NCBI GenBank assembly: GCA_026120185.1
Contig: JANUWF010001819.1
Location: 1,364,001-1,428,000 of the forward strand
DNA length: 64,000 nucleotides
Direction: 5' to 3'
Source of the DNA: Voacanga thouarsii
Lineage: Eukaryota > Streptophyta > Magnoliopsida > Gentianales > Apocynaceae
The stretch's first letter is position 1. Each line of letters opens with the position of its first letter. Made by a program: the position numbers and the translations under genes. Positions 1 to 10,400 of this stretch are shown one piece after another. The notes beneath the pieces are model-generated. The model saw only the letters and a list, made by a program, of their open reading frames with translations. It did no database searches and had not been told where the DNA came from.

Positions 1-666
1 TTAATTTTCTAGATTCAAATAGTGTAAAAATATTTTATACAATCTTGAAATCTTATAAATCATTAGAGTTTTAATTCTTGTGATATTTTAATTTCTTGTG
101 ACTTTGCCAAAAAGAACGTAATAAAATTCAAATTGTGTAATATTTTAAATTGCTTCAAAATGTGAAATCCATTGATTTTAGAATATTGCAAAAATAATAA
201 TAACACCCTCTAGAGGCCTTCTTATTGCATATATTGTATGAAATTTTGTATATGTTGTAGATTTTAATAATTATAAAAATAATGTGTTTGAGACTTTAGG
301 TTAGATTAGATTAATGGAATTTACTAAGTTCAATGGTAATATCTAAGGCCAATTATCTAGTGAAACATGCTAAATTTTGAAGGTTAAAATTTTTTTTATT
401 TAAAATAATTATATCATCTGCTAATTAATATAATTCATAATAATCTTATCAATGATGTGGATCCTTATGTAATTACTATTAGCTCAAGTAATGCTATGGA
501 CTACTCTAATGATTAGAATATTTTTTTCTCATAACAAAGAAAATAAACTAAAATGATAGGAAAATACTATTAATAATCAAAATAAAAATTATGTATGAAT
601 TTTATTCAATTATGAGTTATTTAGATGAGTAGTATATAAGAATTGAAACATTTTTTTTTTAATATT
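1..666. other. AT-rich flank, no gene seen
   Basis: This stretch precedes the hAT element. It is strongly AT-rich, every frame is closed by frequent stops, and I see no domain, RNA gene or terminal repeat. It is probably old intergenic or decayed transposon sequence. Confidence 0.5.
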
Positions 667-1299
667 ATGGTGGACAATGGGTAAGCCACACTTGGGCATG
701 GCCTCCTAAGATTTGTTTTTGAAGAAGTACCCCTAGATATAATATATGTAAGATATATGTTATTGACATTATTTATGACCCCTCAAAATATGAAATTAAC
801 CCCTAAATAAAGATTATATAGTGATCTAATAATAATTAAAAAAACGTATTTTTAAAGTAACCAACCTAAATAAAATAAAAAGTTTATTACTTAAGTTTTG
901 AATATAAAAATTTAAAATTTCACATTTTTTAACTTATCAAATATATACTTATTTTCGCAATCTGCATATTTTGGGCATAACTTAAAAGCACATAGGTATT
1001 TTTGTTTTGTTTTGTTTTGTTTTTCTTTTTTGGAGGAGAAAAGAGGAAGTGACATTATTACCTTTTGAGAACTTATGTTGAATAGATAAATTAGAGGATG
1101 AGAATAAGATCACCCAAAGATCTCATGTAAAAAAAAAAAAAAAAAACTAACAAACCATGGACCAAGACACCAAGCAATGACCCAAGATAAACTTAAACAG
1201 GACAAATGGGCCCACTAAACCTGTAAACTATAAACCCTAATCTCTAACATTCTACTCCTTTGCCTGATAAGAAGGACCATTCAAACCCCCCCCTTTTTT

Positions 1300-1423
1300 T
1301 TTGCCCCTCTTTAGCATCGTTGGAAGTGAATGCTCTGGCAACGACATTCAGCTCCTTCACCACCTCCGTGAAATTGTACCAATTGCTCTGACACACATCT
1401 TTGATAGTCTGCCTTTCCTCCAT
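1300..1423 (-). other. Short coding-like stretch in the hAT 5' region, unidentified
   Basis: On the minus strand an open frame starts with ATG at 1423 and runs about 40 codons (it begins MEERQTIKDVCQSNWYNF) with more balanced base composition than the surrounding AT-rich DNA. It ends in a C-rich/T-rich tract near 1300. I do not recognise the product. It could be a captured exon piece within the hAT element or chance. Confidence 0.2.
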
Positions 1424-1966
1424 GAAAGTAAAACATGATATTTAAATATTACATCTTTTCACCTTTTTTTTAGGTTTGTGTAACTACATTGAGTAAATTT
1501 TCTTACAGTTTTATAAAGAATAGAGGGAAGACTAGGACCACTTTTCAAGCTCCAAAAGAAGGAAGTTAGGACCATAATAATCTACTATTCTATTTGTCTT
1601 GTAGTCTTATTCTATTAAAGATAAGTTATGGACTTTATGGTTTTTTGATATTTTATTTATACCTTAAATAAATCTTGTGAATTTTTATGTAAATATATAT
1701 AGAGAGAATGAAAATTGACTTGCTTATTTTTATGTGAATTTATTTTGTTTTATGATAATATATTTGCTAATAAAAATTATGTTGTTCATGTTAATTATGT
1801 TCTTGATATTTTATCTAATGATTGTTACATATATAAATAAATATCACATAAGATATTATTTAACTTTAAATAAATAATTATGCTTATATGGTTTTTTTCT
1901 TTCATTTGAAATAATTAATATCTAATTTAATCTTTAAAATATTATTTGTTTAAACACAGGTTGATT

Positions 1967-3681
1967 ATGAAAAATACGTAAGTTTAAAAGAACTGATACT
2001 TTTTTTAAGAGAAATAGTAGCGAAACTTGTGAAACTAGTCTTCTCCCAAATGTAAATTCTCCAAGTATTGAAACTCATTCTTCTAAATCTCCAAGACTTG
2101 AGTCTAAAAATTTTGGAAAGGTAGTTGACAAGGATTTTGATGTTAGTAAATTAGAACGAGATTCGGCATTACATCCTTAAATATAGAATTAGGGTCATAT
2201 CAAATGCAATTGTCTAATTATCCATTTTCCAATGAGAAGCATCCCCAGAGATTTCAATCTTCTTAGTTTTAAAGAATTCATTGGTTAAAGTGTTCACCTA
2301 CTTGAGATGCATGCTATTGTTTCCCATGCTTTCATTTCAATTCAAAACCTATTGTTCATCATGGGACAGATGCATTCACAGTTATAGGTTTTAATAGTTG
2401 GAAAAAGGTTAATGCTGGGAATATGTGTGCTTTTTTGAATCACATTGGTGAAGATCCATGTTCTCCACATAATAATATGGAAAAATATTGTCAATATTTT
2501 TAAATCAATCTCAGCATATTGAGAAAGTCATGAATGTACAAAGTTCAGAGCAAACAGAAGCTAAGCACTTACATGTTAAGACTTCAACTGATATTGTTCC
2601 ATGGCTAACTTTGCAAGAGGATATATTTTTAGAGGCCATAATGAAATCTCAAGTTCAAGGAATCGAGTTAATTTTCATGAATCTATTGCACTTTTAGCTT
2701 CATATTAGGATAAAGTTGCAAGTGTTGTGATAGAAAATGCTCTAAGAAATGCTAAATACACTTCTCATATGACTCAAAAGGAGATTTTACGTGTTTTTTT
2801 AAACGAAGTATACAAGAAAATTCAAGATTATATTGGAGACTCTAAATTTTGTATCATCATTGATGACACACATGATGAATCTAAAAAATAGCAAATGGCT
2901 ATTGTTTTGAGATTTGTTGATGAAAGAGATTTCATACAAGAAGGTTTCCTTGATCTTGTACATTTTAAAAAGGAAATATGTTCTACTTTTTTTGGACATT
3001 ATCTTGATATTCAGAATATTCGTTGCTAAGGATATAACAGTGCTAATAATATGCGAGGTGAATGGAATAGTTTATAGGCATTATTTATAAATGATTGCCC
3101 ATATGCATATTTTGTTCATTGTGTGACTCATTGCCTCCAATTGGTTGCTACTTCTTGGAAGGTAATTCCCATTCATAAGTTTTTTCTCGGACTTGACATT
3201 TGTTGTTAATATTACTGGTGCCTCTTGCAAACGTCATGATAAGTTACAAGTTGCCCGAGCAATTAAAATTGCAAATATGCTAGCGATCAATGAAGTTGCA
3301 ATTGGTTAAGGACTTAGTCAAATTCGTACAATGAAACAAACAAGAAACACTTGTTCGGGCTCTCATTTTAGTTCTTTTTGTAGCTTGATATAAATGTTTG
3401 GTGCTACTTGTTCTATCATAGAAAATGTTATTGAAAGTGACTCTAATTATTCTATGCACCAGGGTGCAACTGTAGCATACAAAAAAAATTACATCCTTTG
3501 ATTTTGTCTTCATCTTGCATCTAGTGAAAGAAATTATAGACATTACATATATTCTTTGTTAGTGTTTACAACATAAATCCAAGATATATAATAAATGCTA
3601 TGCATTTAATGTCAAGCACCAAAGCACTGATACAAAATTTGAGAGATGGTGGTTGGAACAACTTATTAGAAATTGTGAAGG
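1967..3681 (+). pseudogene. hAT transposase pseudogene, 5' part (TTF-type zinc finger / DUF4371-like)
   Basis: The conceptual product resembles the plant TTF-type zinc finger, hAT-dimerisation family (often named zinc finger MYM-type protein 1-like), the cut-and-paste transposase of these elements. A possible 3' splice acceptor (ACACAG) precedes ATG at 1967, but the frame stops after a few codons and shifts repeatedly. Recognisable pieces in order are IGFNSWKKVN near 2385-2420 (TTF zinc-finger region), IIDDTHDES near 2853-2880 (equivalent to the VDES catalytic block), VHCVTHCLQLVATSWK near 3115-3160, and TRNTCSGSHF near 3335-3370. Many stops and frameshifts make it non-functional. It breaks at 3681, exactly where the Ty3/gypsy element entered; the rest resumes at 15823. 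Confidence 0.85.
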
Positions 3682-4373
3682 TGATAGGGGTTAAAATCAC
3701 CATTCTTTTCATAGTTATTTGAGGTTGTTGTAAGATACATTTGTTGTAAAAACTAGGCATATTCCTTCCTATTTGACATTTTGCTTGTAAAAGGTATTTT
3801 TGGAAAATATATACAAATTTAAGTTAAAATCAAGCAAAGAGTTATTAGTTAATTTCATTTTTATCAGGAATTGAGCCTAATTCATATTTTGGTTAGGATT
3901 AGCATGACTGGCAAATCTGTTAATATAATCAAAATATAGGATTCAATGGATTGAGACATGAAGTGGGATTTATCTAAGTAGAATCATATGACTTGTGAGA
4001 TGATTGATTTTTACTTTATATTCCTTCATGATGCCAAAATGATAATTAGTTGAGAGAATTGATAATTGGTTCATTGTCATGTTTTCTAGGGTACTTGTCT
4101 AGATTGCATAAACCTACATCCTTGAGTTGTATAGATTTCTTTAGTTTTTCTTTTTATTCTTTTCTTACTTTATTTGGGTTGGTTAAACAATGAAAGAAAA
4201 ATTATTAGCGTGTACTTGTTCCTTTGAGGATCGATACTCGTTAATTCCCTATACTATGCTTGCGATAAGTATACTTGCTCACATGTGTATTTTGAAATTA
4301 ATTTTTTAATTAAAACTTAATTAAGGAATGGATTTAAAATTAATGATTTTATATACCCAAAATTTACGCATCA
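3682..4373 (+). repeat. 5' LTR of the Ty3/gypsy element
   Basis: It begins TGATAGGGG and ends TTACGCATCA. It aligns along its whole length with 15128-15817. It reads directly into the primer-binding site at 4380. Confidence 0.92.
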
Positions 4374-4379
4374 AGTTTT

Positions 4380-4396
4380 TGGCGCCGTTGCCAGGG
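4380..4396 (+). promoter_or_regulatory. Primer-binding site for tRNA-Asp
   Basis: TGGCGCCGTTGCCAGGG lies six bases after the 5' LTR. It is complementary to the 3' end of plant tRNA-Asp (GTC) with one mismatch (A for G at the fourteenth position), the primer typical of Athila-like elements. Confidence 0.88.
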
Positions 4397-4621
4397 AATA
4401 ATATCGTGAAAGCTTGAATTTTGTTGATATAATCATGTTAATATGTTTATATGTTTATATGTAAATATGTATATATGTTCCTTGTGTGACTAGGTGTTGT
4501 ACTTTGTTTTCTTGTATACTTGTACTTTAATATCTCTATATATTACAATTCCTTGCAACTTAATTTGTGAACATGTACCTTCACTAACTAACTTGATTAT
4601 GATGTGTATATATATGATACT

Positions 4622-6150
4622 TGTTAGGATTTGTGGACTCCTAAACGCGAAAAACATCCACGAATCCCTTTCGAGGATCCAAGTAAACGATTAAGAAAAT
4701 CGTAGGTTTGTAGAATTACCTCTGTTTGGTGTAATCGATATCCTTCGATTCCGATTCTGTTACTGTACGTGCAACCTAAATGATTACCAGACGCTGCAGT
4801 GTGCGAACGTCCTCTATCGGATACACACCGTAAACTCACTCGTTACCTGGGGAGTGCTAGCGCCTAGGGTTTCAGTGGTTTTTTTTTTTTTCTGATCAAT
4901 GGAAGCACGAATATTCTCAACAGAAATTGGCACACCCAAGAAGACTGCTAGGGTTTTCTTAAAAAACCCACTTCGAACCTCTTAGAGTCCAACCTTAATA
5001 ATATATTATCGTATTTTAATTTAAATTCAAATTAAATTAAAATTGATATGATAAGATTCTGCCATTATCTCGATAATTTAACTAATTAATTTACCGAGTC
5101 AAATTCTTATAATCTGGACATCACCCAAATACATTGAATGTAGACATATTTCCAAATTCATTGTATCTGGTAAATTTTCTAAGTTCGATTAACTTAGACA
5201 TATTTCCAGATTCATCGAATCTGGTCACCAGAAAAATAACCTAACAAGTTCGCTTATTGTGTGACCCTATAGGTTCATTTAATACTGGCAGTGTGCCTAA
5301 ATCATATTTAAATGGCCCACGAGTTATAAGCGGTTTCTAGCAAAATATTATAACTATCCAGGTTAAATGAAGATCGGTGATCTCTTTGAACCAAACCATA
5401 ATTTTATATTTGGTCATTTTATCACACGATATCCAAATTAAGCATAAGGCACGGAGCATGTCATCCTTATTAAGCTTAATCAATTATTTCTTGATTTCAT
5501 AGTAGACTGTTCAAACAAATGATATCAATATCTTAGATTGATATATTTGAGCATGGTCATGCATTTTAACAGTCTAACTTATCAAGGGACCTATGGATAT
5601 CTCTCCCATAATTGAGAGGGACAAATTCCTTCACTATCAATTATATTCCTCTCATTGATTTATTCTATATCCAATAGTAGTCTAATTTATTATCTGGTTA
5701 AAGACAACTTTAGACAACGTCAAAATAAAGAATTTATCAAGTAGGAAACTATGATGAATTTAGGTCGAATGACTTTTAATATTATTATGGCTAGAAAGTA
5801 CTTATGACATATTCCATGAAGTACTCTCACAGTGGGTCATGTCCAATACAATGTTCTCTAACATTTATTTATATTTTGACTTGATATCACAAATATCCAT
5901 GACCAATAAAACATAGCAATCCAGTCACAAACATACTAATCTTAATTTATTATTATTCCAATAATAATAAAGGATCAGGGATAGATTTAAAATAGTCATT
6001 GTATTCATTGTTGGATTTTACTATCAAGGCACGTACTTGATGACCACAAAACAAAATGCACTATTTATGGAAAGGAAAGCCTCATATTATTATATAAAAC
6101 ATAACGATAATAGCATAAGTACAAATTGACTTTAGGGCATATCCCCAATA
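4622..6150 (-). mobile_element. Solo LTR inserted in the Ty3/gypsy leader region
   Basis: A 1529-bp block without coding potential is flanked by a perfect 5-bp duplication ATACT at 4617-4621 and 6151-6155. Read on the minus strand it begins TATTGGGGATATGCCC and ends ATCCTAACA, that is TG...CA termini with the first G mutated to A. The start resembles, but is not the same family as, the solo LTRs at 17529 and 57976. No internal region or second LTR is present, so it is a solo LTR left by LTR-LTR recombination. Confidence 0.85.
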
Positions 6151-6263
6151 ATACTAACCAACTATTTTGTATAGGTAAGATGGTCAATTGGAGTTTGGGA
6201 TGGTATCCTAACATATCTCACAGAATGACATTTTAACCGCCCGACTCCATTGCCTTAGAAAGG

Positions 6264-7483
6264 ATGTTGGAAAAATTTTCCACCCATGTAACTAAGCATT
6301 TTACTGAGATAGAAGACACACTGGAAAATTTTGAGGGCATGATTAGAAATATGGGAAGGCAAATTTGGTTTTTAATAGATTTAGTGATAAAGTCACCAGT
6401 AGGGGTAAAAGCACAACATGATTCAACTGCTATTATACTAATGAATGGTAAGGAGCTACCCAAACCCTGTATGGAACCGGTAACCCCTAAAGAAGATGGG
6501 CCAGAACCAACCCCTTTTGTTGAACCTTTCGAAAAACAACCTTAAAAACTAGATTTTCAGCCACCGATACCCTACCCTACTCGCACACACAAAGCAAGAA
6601 AAGATGCATAATTTGACAAGTTTTTGGAAATCTTCAAACAATTACATATAAACATTCCACTTAGTGAAGCCTTAGTGCACATGCCCAAATATGCAAAATT
6701 TCTCAAAAGCATGCTTATAAACAAAAAAGGGTTAGAGAAATTATCCATTGTGGTGTTAAATGAAGAGTGTTCAGCTATCCTGCAGGACCAACAAACAATG
6801 CCACGAAAAGAAAGTGATCTAAGGAATTTTTCTATTCCTTATCTTGTTGGTACTCTTATATTTTGCAAAGCTTTAGCTGACCTAGGTGCTAGTATTAATC
6901 TATTACCTTATACCACTTTCAAAAAGCTAGGCCTAGGTGAACCCATGCCTACTAGGATGAGTATTCAACTTGCAGATCAATCGATTAAATATCCTAGAGG
7001 AATAATTGAAGATGTCTTGGTTAAAGTGGATAAATTCATAATCCCTATGGATTTTGTAATTCTTGACATAGATGAAAATTCTAAAGTTTCTTTAATCCTA
7101 GGTCGACCTTTTTGGCAACTGCTAAAGCTTTAATTGATGTTCATGGAGGAAAACTGAAACTTAAGGTTAGGGACGAGGAAGTTATTATAAAAATCCACAA
7201 AACCATGCAACATCCTAGTTCTTGTGATGATTCTTATCTAAAAGTTGATATTCTTAATGAACCTATATTTGACTTTGTGCAGGAATCATTTGTCCAAGGT
7301 TATATAGAACAATCTATTGCACATTTGGAAGACTCAATTGAGGGCCATATGTGGGAAAATTTTAAGGAAATAGAAAAAGGCAGTTTGGGAAGGATGAAGT
7401 CAACCATTGAGGAACCACCAAAATTGGATTTGAAATACCTCCCTGAGCATTTAGAATATGCATTTTTAGGGGAAAAAAAGTGA
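6264..7483 (+). pseudogene. Ty3/gypsy gag remnant and aspartic protease
   Basis: The conceptual translation starts inside gag and runs into a retropepsin. KELPKPCMEPV is a spacer segment, followed by a conserved LHINIPLSEALVHMPKYAKF segment near 6640-6700. The protease has the catalytic DLGAS near 6880-6895, the hydrophobic IPMDFVILDID flap-side strand, and LILGRPF near 7090-7110. A stop at 6543-6545 splits gag from protease, and a frame change at about 7112-7133 moves into the protease/RT linker. The N-terminal half of gag expected for this group is missing; only about 100 bp separates the upstream solo LTR from the first gag codons. Non-functional as it stands. Confidence 0.88.
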
Positions 7484-8990
7484 AAAACTGCCCGTGATCA
7501 TTGCCAAAGACCTTGCCTATGACCAAAAGACCAAATTGGTAAGTCTATTGAAAAAATATAAGAGGGTGATTGCATGGAAAATTATGGATATTAAGGAAAT
7601 TAGCCCTTCTTTTTGTACTCATAAAATTTTATTGGAAGAAAAAGTCAAACTTGTAATGCAACCCCAACGTAGGATGAACCCAAACATGAGTGATGTGGTA
7701 AAAGGTAAGGTGATTAAACTCTTAGATTCTTACATCAGTTACTCTATTTCTAATAGTATTTGGGTTAGTCTAACATAAGTGGTACTAAAGAAGGAAGGAA
7801 TGACTGTGAGCCCTAATGAAAAAAATGAGTTGATCCCAATGAAATTGATAACCGGTTAGAGAGTGTGCATTGACTATAGGAAATTGAATAAGGCAACCAG
7901 GAAAGACCATTTTCCTCTTCCTTTCATTGACCAAAGTTAGAAAGGTTAGCCGAACATAAGTTTTATTATTTCTTATATGGTTTTTCCGGATACTTTCAAA
8001 TTCCCATAGCACTGGAGGATCAAGAGAAAACTACCTTTACATGCCCTTTTGGTACTTTTGCATATCGATGTATGCCCTTCGGTCTTTGCAATGGCCCTGA
8101 AACATTCCAACGATGTATGATGGCTATTTTTGACGGGCTTATGGCAGATATCATGGAGGTATTTATGAATGATTTCTCTATTTTTGGTGATTCTTTTTAT
8201 TTGTGTTTGACCAATTTAAAAAAGGTCCTCCAACGGTGTGAAGAGACCAACCTCATGCTCAATTGGGAAAAATGCCACTTCATGGTATAAGAAGGCATAG
8301 TATTGGGACATAAGATTTCAAGGAAAGGTGTTGAGGTTGATAGGGTTAAAATTGAGGCAATTGAGAAATTCCCTCCTCCAACTTCCATGAAGGCAATTCA
8401 AAGCTTTCTTGGGTATGCAGGTTTTTATAGGAGGTTTATCTTAGATTTTTCAATTATTTCTAAACCCCTTACTTCTTTGCTTAAAAAAGATGCTATTTTT
8501 ATTTTGATGAAAAATGTCTCAATGCTTTCAATGTACTTAAAACAAAATTGATTAATTATCCTATTTTAATTGCACCAGATTGGTCTCTTCCTTTTGAACT
8601 AATGTGTGATGCAAGTGACTATGCAGTGGGCGCAATGCTTGGACAAAGGAGGAATAAGCACTTTTAGCCAATTTACTATGTAAGCAAAACTCTTACAATG
8701 GCATAAGAAAACTACACCACAACGGAGAAAGAGTTACTTGCAATAGTGTTTACTTTTGATAAATTTTGTTCTTATCTTGTTTTGTCCAAAATCATTGTGT
8801 ATATGGATCATTCCGCCCTTAAGTATATACTAAACAAGCATACTTCCAAACTAAGATTGATAAGATGGGTTTTATTGTTGTAGGAATTTAACTTGGAGAT
8901 TAGGGACAAAAAGAGAGCAAAAAATTTGGCTGCGGATCACTTGTCTAGGTTAAAGAGTCCTAACCTTAAGTCATTGGTGGAAGGAGACAT
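7484..8990 (+). pseudogene. Ty3/gypsy reverse transcriptase and RNase H, inactivated
   Basis: The family copies retroelement RNA into DNA. Identifiable blocks are the linker IIAKDLAYDQKTKLVSLLKK near 7498, CIDYRKLNKATRKDHFPLPF near 7868-7927, FSGYFQIPIALEDQEKTTFT near 7983-8038, and MPFGLCNGPETFQRCMMAIF near 8072-8131. The active-site block reads VFMNDFSIFG near 8158-8187, with Asn where the family has the first catalytic Asp of the YxDD/FMDD motif. RNase H follows, with MCDASDYAVGAMLGQRR near 8603-8653 and DHSALKYILNKHTSKLRL near 8805-8858. In-frame stops occur at about 7777, 7857, 8288 and in the RNase H part, with frameshifts between blocks. Both lesions and the substituted Asp exclude activity. 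Confidence 0.9.
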
Positions 8991-9009
8991 CAATGGCACC
9001 TTTCCAGAT

Positions 9010-10328
9010 GGACAACTTTTACTTGTTGATCGTGAGATTTCTCAACTACTTTAGTACGCAAATTTTGCTAATTACTTGGTTGTAGGGATTCTTTTGAATG
9101 ACTTCAATGCCCAACAAAAGAAGAAATTCCTCTCCGAGGTAAAGTATTACTTTTGGAAAGATCCGTACTTGTTCTGATATTGTGCTAATCAAATCAGTCG
9201 AACGTGTGTGGACCACATGGAAAGCATCAATATCTTGAAATATTACCATGAAGGACCCGCAGGAGGCCACTATCAAGCTAACAACACCACCAGAAAGGTA
9301 CTTAAGTCTAGTTTCTATTAGCCTACACTCTTCAAGGACGTTCATAGGTTTGTTCAAAGTTATGATAGGTGTCAATGTGCAAGTAACATTTCTAAATCTA
9401 ATGAGATGGCATTACAAATTTTTCAAGCTTGTGAAATTTTTTATTGTTGGGGAATTGATCTCATGGGTCCTTTTCCTAGTTCTTTGGGCAACAAATATAT
9501 CTTGGTGGTAGTTGAGTATGTATCAAAGTGGGTTGAGGCACAAGCCTTGCCTACTAATGATCCACAAGTTGTTGTAAAATTTAAAAAAAAAAAAAATTCA
9601 CCCGACCTAAGGTGCTCATTAGTGATAGGGAAACCCACTTTTGTAATACCCAACTACATAAAGTTCTCAAACATTTAGGAGTTACTCATAAGGTTGCTAC
9701 TCCCTATTATCTGCAAACTAGTAGTCAAGTTGAAATGGTCAATAGAGAATTAAAAAAAATCTTGGAAAAAGTAGTCAATCATACACAAAAGGATTGGAGT
9801 TTGAAGCTAGATGATACTCTATGGGCTTATAGGACTACTTTTAAAACTCCCATTAGTACAACCCCCTATCGCTTAGTATATGAGAAATCATGTCATCTAC
9901 CGGTAGAATTTGAACATTGGGCTCATTGGGCAATAAAGCTTGTCAATTTTGACATTCATCTTGCATGAAAAGAAAGAATGCTTCAAGTGAATGAGTTGGA
10001 TGAGTGGTGCAACGATGCCTACCATAATTCAAGGATTTACAAAAATAAAATGAAACAGTGGCATGATAAGAATATCCATGCCCCCCATGAGTTTAAAAAA
10101 GGAGATAAGGTGTTAATCTTTAATTCTAGACTTGGACTTTTCCTAGGTAAATTAAATTCTCGATGGTCGGGGCCATATGAAATACATCAAGTTTGTCCAT
10201 TTGGAGCTATTGAGGTTTCTCACCCAACTAAGAGAATCATTAAGGTCAATGAAAGTAGATTAAAACTATATTTGGGGGACAAATTAGGCACTTTGGAGTA
10301 TCTCAATGTTACCTTTAATGAGCCATAA
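9010..10328 (+). pseudogene. Ty3/gypsy integrase, inactivated
   Basis: The family inserts the cDNA into the host genome. The H2C2 zinc-binding part is visible as YHEGPAGGHY near 9245-9275 and [12 protein letters not shown] near 9360-9393. The core follows with [20 protein letters not shown] near 9450-9510, [16 protein letters not shown] near 9520-9566, the second Asp region near 9612-9640 (ISDRETHF), and the Glu region SQVEMVNRELKKILEK near 9723-9770. The C-terminal part carries LDDTLWAYRTTFKTPIST near 9806-9860 and SRWSGPYEIHQVCPFGAIEV near 10158-10217. A run of 13 A near 9583-9595 causes a frameshift in the core. Other stops lie near 9054, 9178 and 9968. Confidence 0.9.
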
Positions 10329-10400
10329 TCCATCTTGGCTTCTTTATCTTTCGAGTGATATATTATATATTTTCTTTTCTTTTCTTTTCTTGTCTATTTC

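Noticed and set aside
4380..4396. GGCGCCGTTGCC motif considered as part of a tRNA gene
   Set aside because: Only the complement of the tRNA 3' end is present, at the standard primer-binding position after the LTR; there is no cloverleaf.
9046..9375. 109-codon minus-strand frame
   Set aside because: It is the antisense shadow of the integrase zinc-binding region, which is clearly coding on the plus strand.
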